From the NCBI GenBank assembly GCA_008508345.1, contig QNGE01000852.1:69563-133562 (forward strand): 64,000 nucleotides of DNA, written 5' to 3'. Within the stretch, counting starts at the first letter, position 1; each line of letters begins with the position of its first letter. The DNA is from Paragonimus westermani (lineage: Eukaryota; Platyhelminthes; Trematoda; Plagiorchiida; Troglotrematidae). Positions 24,848 through 36,844 of the stretch are shown in pieces. The notes under the pieces are model-generated. The model was not told the origin of the DNA and searched no databases. It worked only from the letters and a program-made list of their open reading frames with translations. A program made the translations under genes and the position numbers.

Positions 24848-25769
24848 CTACGCTCGCTCCTGTCCCTCTCCCCACACCCATGGCGTATCCTTGTGGGTAA
24901 GTAGCCTGATGGGCTCCATGATTTGAGCTAAACAGGGCAGAAATCGACTCAAGTAGTTAATCATTTCATTGAAACGAACGATACCTTTCACATCACTTGG
25001 GTGTGCCAAATTCACTATTGCACCGATTTTTCCTGGATCAGGCTTGATTTCTGCTCTGGATAAAACGTGCCCATGGAAAGTAACCTCGTTGGTACAATAT
25101 TCGATTTTCTCTTGTTTGAGCTTGATGCCGACCCGTTGGCATCTAGCTAAAAAGAGTTCTAGATTTTTGTTGTGTTCGACTTTGGTACGACCGTGGATCA
25201 AAACATCGTCAGCTATGCACATGACACCAGGTAGGTTCTCGATTGCTTGGATCAGTCGTTTTTAGAATATTTCGCTGGAGACTTTCAATCCGAACGATAG
25301 ACGAAGCCAACGGAAACGACCAAAAAGTGTCCCGAATGTCGTTAACATACTGGATTGTTCGTCCAGTTTACATGCCAGAAAGCAGAGGACAAATCTACCT
25401 TGGTGAGAAAAAACATGCGCCGGTTATCTGAGAAAGAATGTCTTCCAATAAGAGAAGTCGAAAATACTCTTTTCTTAATGTTGCGTTTAATGGTTTCGGG
25501 TTGATGCAAATTCTCAATTCGCCTGATTTCTTGCTGGCTATAGTGACCTGGCTAACCTAAACGGTTGACTCGTCTACTTGCTGTATTACTCCTAGATCTG
25601 TCAGCCGTGTGAGTTCCTTCTCAAATATCTCTTTTACGTTAAGTTGCAAACGACGAATGGGTAGCACGACTGGTTTCGCGTCCGAATCAGTGCTCGATTT
25701 ACAGACTCCTGGAAGAGTTCCCAAAGTACCACCAAAAACACTGGAATATTTTAGACACATGTTGGTCAA
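24848..25769 (-). pseudogene. Gypsy reverse transcriptase
   Basis: The RT copies element RNA to DNA. Blocks on the minus strand are PVVLPIRRLQ and LGVIQQVDEST (25,557-25,700), the palm entry near 25,300-25,500 in shifted frames, and the catalytic CIADDVLIHG with the two Asp codons at 25,205-25,210. VTFHGHVLS and INYLSRFLP follow. At least two frameshifts and a stop (near 25,258) break it. The IADD form of the YxDD box occurs in some gypsy lineages, so it need not be a mutation. Confidence 0.94.
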
Positions 25770-25794
25770 TGGCGAGACTACGTTATGTACCCAG

Positions 25795-26380
25795 TTAAAT
25801 TACCAATTCCAGCGCTTCGATTGCTTCAACTCCAAGGAGGTGTGGGAAATTTCCTTTGATCACAAACAAAACTTGTTCGATACATTTGTCATTATTAGGG
25901 TTGCGTAAGATTGCTGTAAACTTCCCTGTTGGTGTCACCGTTGTTCCATTCCACATTCGAAGCACGAGGTTTGTATTCGTCAGTGGTTCGTTTGGGACGC
26001 AGGATCGAGGGACGAGACTGACACTTGCACTTGAGTCCACGTGGAAGTTTATTGTTATTCCATTCAATTCAATTTCGGCAGATCGTACACCCTGGTGGGG
26101 TTCGTTCACTCCAACCGCACACACTGAGTACCTTCTAGGCTGGGTTGTCTTTGCCACATCCGGACCACTCTTGCAGCGAACAGAGAAATGATTCGCTTTA
26201 CCGCACTTCGTGCAAATTTTTCGCCATGCTGGACATTGTTCTCTCTTGAAACCATGGGTTCTTCCGCAGAAAGTGTAGTCTGCTAGAGGGTTTCTTAGTT
26301 CTTTGGCCATCACGCGATTGACATCTTCTGTTGAGTGAATTTTGAGGGTTTCGGCCTTTCAGTCGGCTGCTTCTTCACTT
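25795..26380 (-). pseudogene. Gypsy nucleocapsid zinc knuckle and aspartic protease
   Basis: A CCHC knuckle CTKCGKANHFSVRC is intact at about 26,164-26,205. A preceding knuckle-like motif (FCGRTHGFKREQC) has lost its first cysteine. The retropepsin block follows as ELNGITINFHVDSSASVSLV. The catalytic Asp is kept (26,035-26,040 region), but the usual Asp-Thr/Ser-Gly reads Asp-Ser-Ser, which should abolish activity. FPHLLGVEAIEAL near 25,800 is the C-terminal protease block. A stop lies near the start of the segment. Confidence 0.92.
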
Positions 26381-26923
26381 TGACACATCAGTGTATTGTT
26401 TGTGCGTCAACTGAGGATTCCTTAACATTCTTTTGGTCAAATTGCCGTTTCTCTTTCCAATAATTAACCTATCTTTGATCAGTTTGTCAAGCATGCAGTT
26501 ACAAAAACCACAGGTTGTGGCCATGGATCTCAGAGCTTGAACAAGTTGATTTACGGATTCTCCAGGTTCTTGGACGCAGCAATTAAATTTATATCTCTCA
26601 AAAGTGTCTTTCGTGAATCCCAAACAATAACATTCTAATTTCTTCATCATGTTTTCCCAGTCTTCCGGGTCTTCGTCTGCCTCATACGGAAATGTGTTAA
26701 TGCAGCGGACGGCCTGCTCTCAGATGGCATGTCGAAACATCGCCATTTGAAACTCCTTCTCGGCCGACGACAGTCGAGCTAGTGTGCGGAAATCTTGAAA
26801 TTGCAACTTCCACATTTTCTATCCTTCTGGAAGACCTTCATCCTCATTCATGTTCAGCTGGGGCGGTGGTCGGATATTCAATCCCGCCATTGGGCTCACA
26901 CCCATCCAGTCTGGGTTCTCCAT
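26375..26923 (-). pseudogene. gag: Gypsy gag (capsid region)
   Basis: Gag would form the particle that packages element RNA. The likely ATG is at 26,921-26,923, only 11 bases after the 5' LTR. The frame reads through to 26,375 but is broken by two in-frame stops. The first comes after codon 34. The second lies just after the motif FQMAMFRHAI. The capsid-type block FERYKFNCCVQEPGES (about 26,550-26,600) and the DRLIIG segment are typical of gypsy gags with a retropepsin downstream. A frame change near 26,385 separates it from the zinc knuckle. Confidence 0.9.
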
Positions 26924-26934
26924 CTCTATCACCG

Positions 26935-27091
26935 TGTAGAACAAGTCAGGTTCAGAACAAAATGTGTATTCACTACACCACACATAACATCTCATCTAGT
27001 CTGTAATGGATACTATAGATATAGGTCATTGTGGAACAATCTGATTGGCGAATGCAGATATGGCGTACACGATTGGCTTCACTCCACCACA
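26935..27091 (-). repeat. 5' LTR of the gypsy element (157 bp)
   Basis: A direct repeat of 22,980-23,136, starting TGTAGAACAAG and ending CTCCACCACA on the plus strand. It is unusually short for an LTR. By position relative to gag on the minus strand it is the 5' LTR. Confidence 0.95.
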
Positions 27092-27450
27092 GAATGCTGC
27101 AGCCACAGTCGGTGCAGTCTAAGAGTGGAGAAGGTTGAGCACCTACTTCCTGTTCTGCACCATCTCTGCTTCGTTGCTTACGATTATACGCCGACGAGCC
27201 GATGTACGTTTTACATATCTGGCTACATTCTGAACAGGTGTACTCTGCTCGCCTATCCTGTGTACTGGTAGATGGCGTCGAGGAGGCGCTGGCTGTATTA
27301 TCATTTTCTTGATGGAGAGTAACCAATAAATTGAAACCAGGTAAAGTGTTTGGTCCTATCTGGAGCTGGTGAAAGCATAGCCAGTCAGGGTTTACACTGA
27401 GACTGCCCAATTGGCATCACGAGGAGGTGGTTCAGCACACCGACTAACCT
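27092..27450 (-). pseudogene. R2-clade LINE, 5' part with zinc-finger region
   Basis: Read on the minus strand, this stretch ends in two zinc-finger-like motifs. The first, CSECSQICKTYIGSSAYNRK, has the Cys pair but Tyr where the first His is expected. The second, CTDCGCS, is cut at 27,092 by the gypsy LTR. N-terminal zinc fingers are typical of R2-clade ORFs, where they help DNA binding. The same reading frame resumes beyond the gypsy insertion at 22,979. The 5' boundary (about 27,410-27,480) is not sharp. Confidence 0.7.
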
Positions 27451-29319
27451 TGAGGCACCGCTATGGTGATCACACTGGATATCCTTTCAAATCCTCATCT
27501 GAAGCTGCATTAAATGACAGGCTTTGAATCGACAGATAGCCTGAGAAGTGATCAGAAGTGAGACAAAAATTAGTTTGTACGGATTCTGTTGTGGAGGACA
27601 GTTTGCTTTACTTAAGCTTGCAGCACGGAAGGTCTAAGGACCACTTCACTGGACAAGACAAAACAAATGTTGCATGGGAAAAGGCATGACTCATGGTACT
27701 AGAGGATTTATTGGCACTCGCGAGATTGCAGATATTTACAGAGTTCAGCATCTGTCCACTTAGAGAATTCTATATGAGGCTGAAAGCCATCCACCCATTG
27801 TACTATGATGTTCAAGAATCAGTTCTGCTCATTGATACTCAGTCTAAAACCCAGCAATTCTATATGTCATGATTGCGACAGTTCGCTAATGTTCACTCAT
27901 AAATGTGACAGCCATGTTAGTTTGAACCTCGAAAGACCAGAACAAGGTACCCGAGTAGGTCTACGTTCATCTTAGCTCCTAAAGTGCCACAGCTGAGTAA
28001 CATTGCGTTAATGCATTTTTTCCTCGCCAGGCACTTTTGAACTTAGGTTACTTTTGCTGACAGGCTCTCTTTTAAAATGAGACCAAAATTTACATTGGTG
28101 TTATGACAACACCTAGGGCCAACAGAAACTAATAAAACTTGTTAACTGCAACAGTAATAACAAATCCTATGGAGTCGTTTTTAATCGTGGAGCACCCGTG
28201 ACAGCTGACAGTTGGTACTCGCTTATCAAACCTTTAGTTACCGATATCATCAGCATCAACACAGTTTGAAGAAGATAGACAAAACACACCATCAGCTATG
28301 AAGAGTGTAGTATAACGAAGAGGGGTGTGTATGTGGTTGTTCACAGTTTGCTTACAGTCGGTCAATAATGTTGGCCTTTTTCTGGGATGAAGCAAGTTAG
28401 CCGGTGATCCTCCCAGACTCTTTGCAAGGAGGGACGCAAACACTGTAATCTCTTACAACTGAACGAAAACTTCAGAATATTTTATACAGGAATGTACGGA
28501 TCTTCTGTTGCAAGCAGAAACGTCGGCGTTAGCTATTAGTGTCCGCAACCTTCTGATTGCAACATGTACCGGAGCAAGGTACATCACAAGCAAATACCCC
28601 TTCTCGTGAACGAACCTAATATTAGACTTTCTCGAAGGACGTCGAAAGTAAGCAACCTACCATTTCAAAAATACTCACCAAGACACGCGCCCCACCATGG
28701 ATCCTGATGGCTACCGAAACACGATCCCGTTTGAGTCAACGTTTTCCTTCGTCTAGACCATAACACAGTGATACCGGTCTAGGAACACAGTACTACTAAC
28801 GTTTGCCAATTTGGCCAGATGGATGCACAGAGAAAATCAAACATCCATTGCACTGACTGAATACGTCTTGCAATTCGGCTGATGAGTGCTTCAGAAATTT
28901 TATTCTTTGTCTGGTTTATATTGGTCTCTATATGGTCGGATATGTTTGACCCTCAAATAGTACGAAGCGGTTGATTGCTTCATAAATTTGAACTTAGCGG
29001 TAAAAAGACGGACATTGGCAGATGTTAGCATTTCGCATTATCTCTTCAGTGCCAAATAACAATAACCAAGGATATATATATAGTATCAGTGGAATAGAGT
29101 GAAAAAATAAGACGGCAAACGGGGCGGAGGAAAACAGTGCAAAGCCGTTAGGCCCATGGTTGTCTAAGGTTCACACGTAATTTTTTTTATATGCATAGTT
29201 CTAGCTTGAGACGGCTGATCGCCAAAGCCTCAGCGAAACGCAGGAAAGGTGGATTAGCGTAGCTCATTATATTCCTGAATTATGAATCAGTATTCAGGTT
29301 GTGTTAATGGACAAAGCGG
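27451..29319. other. No recognisable feature
   Basis: A short minus-strand frame (28,234-28,443) has no domain. No repeat partner was noticed. Confidence 0.5.
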
Positions 29320-30090
29320 AATAACTGGATAAAATGTTTGAATTCCTTAATGACTGGGAAGTTTCTCCCTGAAGATAATCCTGACAACGTCCAAGAAGTG
29401 GAAAAGAGAGCCTGCCACAGGCTGCAAAGGTTGAGGATAAACGGCATAAGCTCTATCGATCAATGCAGGCTGATGAAGTCAGTCAGCACACGCACACCTC
29501 ATTTGTACGGAATGCCCAAAACCCACAAACCTAACATCTCACTTTGGCCTATTATATTCATGTGTAACGCACCACAGCATAAATTAGTCCGCTGGTTAGC
29601 TGATTTATTTGAGCCCATCAGAAGACAACTCAGTAAGTGCAATCTGAAGGACAGTTTCGAACTTGTTAATTGTGTAGAGGGTTTAGAAACTTCGGGACAA
29701 ACTAGTGTGTTCCTTTGACGTGAAGTCCTTGTTTGCTAACATTCCGCTCCATGAAGCAGTTGATAACATTTGCGAGTTTATTGTGAGCAGCAGTGCTCCA
29801 TTTCCCACCCCGGTGATCGACCGGAAATCATTATTACTTTCATGTACACATAATATAAGGTTCAAATTCCAGACGTACAGTTTTCGACAAGTGGAAGTTG
29901 CAATGGGCAGTCCCACGGGTTCACTTTTAGCAGATTTATTCATGACTGAAGTAGACTTCACATTATACAAAGGCCTGTCAAAACCGGTGTTGTACAGACG
30001 CTAAGTAGATAATATTCTGGCTATTTTTGAGAACCCCAGTGACTCAAATAAGTTATTCTTGAAGTTGAGTCAAGCTCACCCGAGCTTGAA
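29320..30090 (+). pseudogene. Penelope-like reverse transcriptase, plus-strand fragment
   Basis: Penelope-like RT with VSTRTPHLYGMPKTHKPNIS near 29,487-29,545 and HKLVRWLADLFEPIRRQLSK at 29,578-29,637. After a frameshift near 29,700 come CSFDVKSLFANIPLHEAV (catalytic Asp of motif A) and VAMGSPTGSLLADLFM. The motif C box is destroyed: its tyrosine is replaced by a TAA stop (30,002-30,004) and the second Asp is Asn (VDN). After HPSLK the similarity stops at a (GA)n run. The thumb and GIY-YIG domains are missing on this strand. Confidence 0.9.
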
Positions 30091-30096
30091 ACGGAC

Positions 30097-30117
30097 GAGA
30101 GAGAGAGAGAGAGAGAA
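30097..30117. repeat. (GA)n microsatellite between convergent Penelope fragments
   Basis: About ten GA units. Both flanking Penelope fragments lose recognisable similarity at this tract, which suggests a junction. Confidence 0.9.
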
Positions 30118-30119
30118 GC

Positions 30120-31112
30120 GCATGACTATCCTCTTCACTGTCTCTTCGGGATAAATCCGGTGACGGGTGGCCAATTTGCGTCTAGTGACAGATTAAAGCG
30201 GAAGTTTGCGTGATCTCAGAACAATGGAAGTAGACCACACGATCACGTGCTGATCCTATTTCGGTAGATGTTCTTTCATTTTAGAGATCAAGCACTTATC
30301 AGTTCTGTCGATGTTACCTTCACCGCAGATATACACTGGGAGTTGACGCCAACAGGCTGTTCTCCCCTTAATGAGGGTAATGGTAGATTGTGAGTTTGGT
30401 TGGTGACTAGAATTTTAACTTCATTGTAGGTTCGCATAATGGATGCGACAAGACGTTTTGTGGTTCGAAGCAGATAACTGTCACTGTTGAATGGTAGTTC
30501 AATGCAAACGTTGTCTGCTTCCGTATGCAGCTGGCCATGTCTACTGACAGATCTTAGTGGATACTCATTATCCCGCAACGTGGTTGCAAGCAATCGACAT
30601 TCATCGGTTAAACATCCTAATCAACAAATACATTTAGCGCGTGTAAACAATATTCCCACCAATGCTCGCTTGTTCTTCATCAGCGTAAAGCTTGTGAACT
30701 GAGTCCTGGTGTACTTTTGATAAACAAACCATTTTACTGATCCATCTTCCTTGCGACTGATGAAGACGCCCAAAAACGTTAGACCCCTGTTCCTTTCCGG
30801 TTCACAAGCGACTATCGAATAAGCTTGACAGAAGTTCAACTGTCTTACCATCTCATTCATCATTTACAGAGGCTGCACAAACGTGAGGTTGTTATCCACA
30901 TAACGTGTGAGCGATGGCAACACCGGATTGTCATGAGCAATTCGCCTCTCTACCATCCGCATGTTAGTGATATCCATTTTTTGATGAAAATCAGATAGCA
31001 CAGCTTCAACAGTTAACTCCATATGATGTGTGATAACCGACATAACTATTACAATACTGAGAATAGGTGTATAAAACAAATTGCGTACAGCAACCAGCGA
31101 AAATTTACACAC
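30120..31112 (-). pseudogene. Penelope-like RT end and GIY-YIG fragment, minus strand
   Basis: On the minus strand, SLTRYVDNNLTFVQPL (about 30,867-30,915) is the RT motif C region, with Asn in place of the second Asp. LTFLGVFISRKEDGSVKWFV follows (30,720-30,780), then a linker with CIELPFNSDS and TKRLVASIMRTYNEVKIL (30,400-30,500). A degenerate GIY-YIG region with DRTDKCL and KMKEHLPK lies near 30,270-30,330. The DRT/EHLP style differs from the GET/FEHE type at 7-8 kb, so this is a second Penelope family. Several stops and frameshifts are present. Confidence 0.82.
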
Positions 31113-34100
31113 TTATTTGGTACAGTAGTGTATTAAGAATTCCCACTAATAATGTGCCACATCAGGCCCTCTTTTCCGATGCCACATCCAGCTAGTGTAG
31201 GGTGTCAGGTGGATTGCTAGTGATTTTAACTAGAAAAATGAGAACACACCACTAGGTTTATAGAATGAGTTCACGAGGCTGCTGGAGTCCACGAGTAGAC
31301 AGTTTGTAGATATGGCGTCTAATCGAGTTCAGTGGCCCAAATGATGTCCAGGAATGACTGAGATAATTGTGAACGAGATGAGGTTAATGAAGCGAATCCG
31401 TGGACCCGTAGGGAAAATACTTTTTAATGCTCTCTAGCCCTCATTTGCATGCTGGTTATGTGTTCGCAAGGTGTTGAACGTAAGATCCATATAATGAACA
31501 TCAGTCCCCTCTTCCCTCCTTTCGTTAATAACTTAAGCCATTTTCTCTCACATATTTATGTGATAGTCAAGCATCGTTGTGTATCACACTTGTATTGCTG
31601 TGAATAACGTTGACTATCGCCCACTAAATACTGGTACCAGCGGGATATTTAAGCTACTAATGATTTGACTGAGTCCGTGTGATGGGCTGATTACCGGCTG
31701 TGTTTTCCAATAGGGGAAGTTTGGATTTTCGATCACACACAGTTGTTCTTTCTGCTACCTTGTCAGAGCGAATCACTGGCGTCAATGCTGTTGACTTGTT
31801 GCACAGCTAATTACTAGTAGTCAACTTGAGAAACCTGGTAGACAAACTACCATACCTGTCTTGCCAACATCTTCGCCAAACCTTCACCTTTCCAGAACCC
31901 AGCTTGTTACCAAAACCCGGCGGCAGCAGTAGCAGCGACAGTGTGTTAGTCAGACAATTGTAACCGACTGGTGCAGTCGGTTTGCTGTGGCAGCGACCAC
32001 CCTGTCATCCCACTCAGTCCCTTGCACTGGTAACAAACACAAAAAATGGCCTTTCAGTAACACTGTTTTATGCCAGATGAATCAAAGAAATCGATCTTTT
32101 TTAATGAACCACACTATAATATGAACTATCTGGTAACCACGCTGTCTGTTTCACACATTTCGGTAAATTCTTGTTCCATGGCAAACGACCAGTTTAGAGT
32201 CTCGAATCCGAATCAGTCACATCTGCACATACAGCCTACACTTCTATCGTAGTGAGATCTTGATGTTCACAAAACATGAACACCGAGACTAACCATACGG
32301 TTCACTGAAAACGTGTACCGAAGAAAGTAATGGCAATAATTGTGCCCGATTCTCCTTCATCAGAAAAAGACAGCTTGTGAAGGCATACTTCCATTTAAGA
32401 AACGCTCTTATGGGACACAACAGGTTTTCCCAATTATGCCTCCATGGAAGAAAACGCCGGTAAATGTACACAATAGAATTTCTGGGGTTTAAACTGAGTT
32501 CAGTCCACTTCATGGAAAAAAACGTTACGACACTGCTTCCGATCTCTGATTTTCAGGCCAGATAATTTTGTCATTGTCTACTACGGCTCGTGATCCTTCA
32601 TTGGAATACGCAAACTGCATTAACTTCATAACAAGCTGCAATCTAAGGTCGCTCAATTGTGTACCTCTTTTCGGCAGTTAAGTCCACTTTTACACTCTCT
32701 AGCAGATATTTCTTACCAGTAGAGATGTATCACGTGATTTGATACGAATATGATGTTTGGGAGATTAGGTAACAGCGTACAATAGATAAGATATTGTATA
32801 TAAACTCTACATTCAAAAACTGGTACCTTGTAGGTGGATTCTGACTACATATGAAAACAATTCAATCTAATGTTCGTGCTGGTTGTGAAAACGTTGATTT
32901 TTCATCCGGTTACCCTGCAAATGCTACATTATGATTGCTAGTGTCAGTCCTCAACTGTTCACAGAGATTAGTTGAGAATTCACTGTGGCATCCGTGCGAC
33001 CATATCGTCCAAAACAATCCAGGTAAGATTAATTTATCGTTCATTTTGCCTAACGGTTAATTATGGGCATTCTGCGTTTGGAAAGGGGGTTCTGGAAATC
33101 TCAACCAACTCGGTCCATACATACCACTACATAACGGATTTATAGATTAAGCTGTAAAGGTTCTTGGCATGGATTTTTTACCTCGCAAACGTACAGAGGT
33201 CACCGTGAGCAGTTTGTTCAGGGGAAGTTTGCGTACTTACAAAATGCATGTATGGTATAAAATGTTATGTAATTGGCCCGATGGTGAATAACCGAAAACA
33301 GACTGTTCGCCAAAATCACCTTTGACTTCTAATGAACTCATGGGTCTCTTCGAATCGTTTGAACGATGTGTGGAAAAAATGAAGCAAAAAGCTACAACAA
33401 AATTTGTGCCAAGTAAGGACTTACTTCTAAGCTTGGCGAAAACAGATGACAACTAAGTGGGCTAAGCAGTCCAGCGCCTTAAACTAGCAACTTAGAAAAC
33501 CAACAGCGGTGTACAACTGAAAACACCGACTGCGATCAAAGACTTACGACTATCATCAACAAAGTGAGACATTTCTGCAGTTTCATTAGTTCATGAAATT
33601 GTTATTCGCATCTTCTGCTGCGAGCAGACATGAGGAGGCAGAACCGATAGAAAACTTCAACCAAGAAAAAAATGAGCATGTTCTGAAATGGGTAAAAGAT
33701 AGTATGCTTCAATCAGCCAGTTAACTCAATGATTATTCTCACGAAGCGTCTTCAATGCTCACAAGATAGTTGTCAGAGATTGGCTAACACGTGGACTCAG
33801 ATTCCGCGTTCAACGCGACTGGGCATAATGGAGATTATCGGTTGCTCAAATTCATGGAGGCCTTGTTGATTGTCAAGCACCAGCCCATGTGTGTGCGTGT
33901 GTGTGACCAACTACAGCTAACTGTCATGCTGAGACTGACGTGGTTTTAAGTAACACACAGACATTACACTTTTGTTCGCTAATTCGCAAACTTATGTTTT
34001 CGTGTGTCTTCTTCTTGTGTTCATTTCGCACGTTATGCGCCTGATGAGTATTAGAAATGGATCCATCTAGCAAGCTCGTTATTTTTCAGACAATGTACAA

Positions 34101-36480
34101 ACGAATAAGTGGTGACCACTTCATCAACACAACTAACATGCAAGTTTCAACAAGATTGTAGTCTCTCACGTGACAACCTATTTTGATGTAATCCAAAAAG
34201 TTAGTCCGTTCTCTTCCTATTATTAACTTACTGAGATGAGGGGCTACCTGCTGAAGGAACTATACTTCTTAGGTAAACTGATTACGTCACTTTGAATGTG
34301 CTTGTTTTGACTCTTCTATTCTAATGATGTTTTTATGACATCGACAACTGATCGATCGCGCGTAACTTGTCAACAGATTTCTCTAAAGTGTGCGAACGCT
34401 TTGTTTTCAATTGCTAACAAGCCGTGGATCGACCCCATTTTTTGTTCAGAGCTGCGAAATTACACTAGCACATGTAGCCAGTATAATTGCTGAAGTATTT
34501 CGAAAACACGCAAGAGGTTTTCTGACAAAATCCTTGAGGATTATAGTCGTCCCACGTTCTCAGACATACCCCTAGTTATAATCGATATGTCAGCAAGGTT
34601 TACATATGGACTATCCCATGTTTGCATAAGAGTACGATTAATCCGTGATCCCAAAGACAGCCAGAATTTCACTGAATCCCTTTTTTCCAAGGATTACTAT
34701 ATATCCGAGTGTTCAGAAATATGAATGTTTTTGTCAGCTTATTCGCACATTATTGGACTCAAGTTCTTATAGTTAAATTTTCTTTCGATCATTCAGACTT
34801 ACATTTCCGTTTGTCACTACTGTGGAGCATACCATGCTTTCGGTGGTTGAGACTCCAACTGTTGGAGGGAATATAGCTTTCTCCTGGCTTGATCGGATTT
34901 GACACGAGTACACGAGCACTGTGTTCACTTCACTTAGTGGTTTGGTTGACCGAAGATCCCACGCCTAACTCAGCGTCTCGGTGCGTCCATACTACGTGAA
35001 GGAATGCGCTAGATAATATTCTCATCCCAACGGCAGACAGCTTACTTAGAGCAGGACAGTGGTAGAAGCGACTGACTGGAGGATGGAATGCCCAAGCAGC
35101 TAGGTTGTGTGAACCAGAGTGGGGGCTAATTCCGGGAATGACAGCGTCCTGGTCCGTTTATTACCATGTGTCGTATGCCTGACAGTTGACGTGTATGGGT
35201 CAGGTGCTGGTTCCGATTGTCTGATCAGACCAGTGCGAGCAACACGTATTAGCATTGGTCATCAATCCAGCTACTCCCTGCAGTTCAAACAGATGTACCA
35301 GTAGCCATCGCCGCGTGATTAGCATGAAGAGCGCTGAAGTCTCTGCAAAACCAACGGTGGTAGCACAAGGAAAATCTGGGTCGATTTCACCATTGGTCAG
35401 TGATTGCCTGATGGCTTCACACTAAACACGTTAGAAAGTGCACCGTATTTTCCAGTTCTGTTAGAAATATTGTTATTAAGATCGACAAAACAAAAGACAT
35501 CCGAGACGAAATTAAAAAAACTAGACACATACAATAACTAATAAACTAGTCGTTCCCAAATTTGTTGAAGGGATTAAAAACAAACTGAACAGAAAATTTT
35601 CACCTTTAAAACGATCGTTATTGTGGTCATAATTGTTTCTATCACAATAAAGTGACACACAACTTGGCATTGCTCAAAGCTGTGCTTCAAGCTTATCTGA
35701 TGTTGCGTTCAAGCTGAACTTGAACTGGCCATACTGCTTGGTTTGTGGAAGAATGCTAAAATCAAGCAACAACATTCAACTGTTTTCGCGCAAGATACCT
35801 AAACGTCCACAAAGTTTTAAGTGGAATAATTGCTTTCTAGAACATTTTAATCGACACCGCAAACCGACAACAAATAACCGTCCTTGCTGGTTTAATTTTT
35901 GCCATGATCATTGTGCATTCACCTCTTAATTGTTCTGTATGCAATGATACATCAGAAACCACATCATATGTGGGAGGTTGTCTGGTAGATGATAAGATCT
36001 CACACTGTCGGCAGACTTCACACCCCGCTATCCTCTCTGCCACAATTCGGGCGAAAGTTAATGATGTTGGCAAAGTGATCCTTGCAATTCGTTCCATCGG
36101 TAATCATTCATCGAACTGAAACACATGTAACTGTTGAAAAAACCTGTCCAATCTCGGGAGAGTTTTTCCACAAACAAGCAAAACTGCGGTGTATGCCACG
36201 TCCTTGTGTGAAAAAATGGGTTCATACAACCAGGTTTGTTCAACCCTAATCTACGTTAGACAACATCAGGAATTAGAAATAAAAGTGATTTTTTGATTTA
36301 TGTTGCTCACCTATACTGACAAAAGACATGTATGGAGATGGGGGTATATGCTCTTATCAGTTGTATGCACAATTTGTGTGCTTCGGCTATGGCAACCAAC
36401 ACGCAAGAAGAATCAGACAAGAACGAAGTTGACGCAAAATAGCACATTCCGCACAGTAATAACTTGGTTTCTAAGGTCAG
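31113..36480. other. No recognisable feature
   Basis: Over 5 kb with only short frames on both strands. A GC-richer patch at 34,900-35,400 has no open frame I recognise. Confidence 0.5.
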
Positions 36481-36488
36481 CAACCTTT

Positions 36489-36780
36489 CTAAATCAGAAC
36501 TACTTTGTTGGGCGAGTGGAAGCTGGTTGGCTGATTTAACTGAATAATCTGTTCGTACACATGTGGCTTCAACTCGACAAAGTTGAAGTCCATGCCACTG
36601 GACTCATGACTGATCTGACCTGTTTGGGCCAACCAGCTTGAAATCCGCTCAGTCAGTTCTGGCAATGTACTAGACACCCAAACGCAAATGTTTTCGTTGC
36701 CTTGGCTCAAACTCGACTCACCCGGGTTGTTCGACCTCTTGTGACCGTAGCTCGAGCAGACTGGACTGCACCAGACAGGC
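36489..36780 (-). other. Unrecognised open frame of about 97 codons
   Basis: The minus strand is open from about 36,780 to a stop at 36,489. The product has a non-random look (SSTLPELTERISSWLAQTGQ, then FVELKPHVYEQIIQLNQP), but I recognise no family. There is no convincing start or splice acceptor. It lies 65 bases from repeat X copy 2, so it may belong to that element. It could be a gag fragment, a host exon or chance. Confidence 0.2.
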
Positions 36781-36844
36781 TAACCGGGTATAAGCAAGCT
36801 ACGCAGTAATTGTGTAGTAAATCTTCCTGTTCCATACTGCATTA

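Larger units (their letters stand above)
22980..27091 (-). mobile_element. Ty3/gypsy LTR retrotransposon, nearly full length, inserted in the R2-clade LINE
   Basis: A 4.1-kb element with two 157-bp LTRs beginning TGT and ending ACA on the plus strand. Read on the minus strand, the order is 5' LTR, gag, zinc knuckle, protease, RT, RNase H, integrase, polypurine tract, 3' LTR. The LTRs differ at about eight positions by eye, with no indels. The polypurine tract AAAAAGAGAAGGA (minus strand of 23,137-23,149) abuts the 3' LTR. Five-base flanks GAAAG (22,975-22,979) and GAATG (27,092-27,096) differ at one base and look like a decayed target duplication. Stops and frameshifts in every gene make it inactive. 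Confidence 0.96.
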
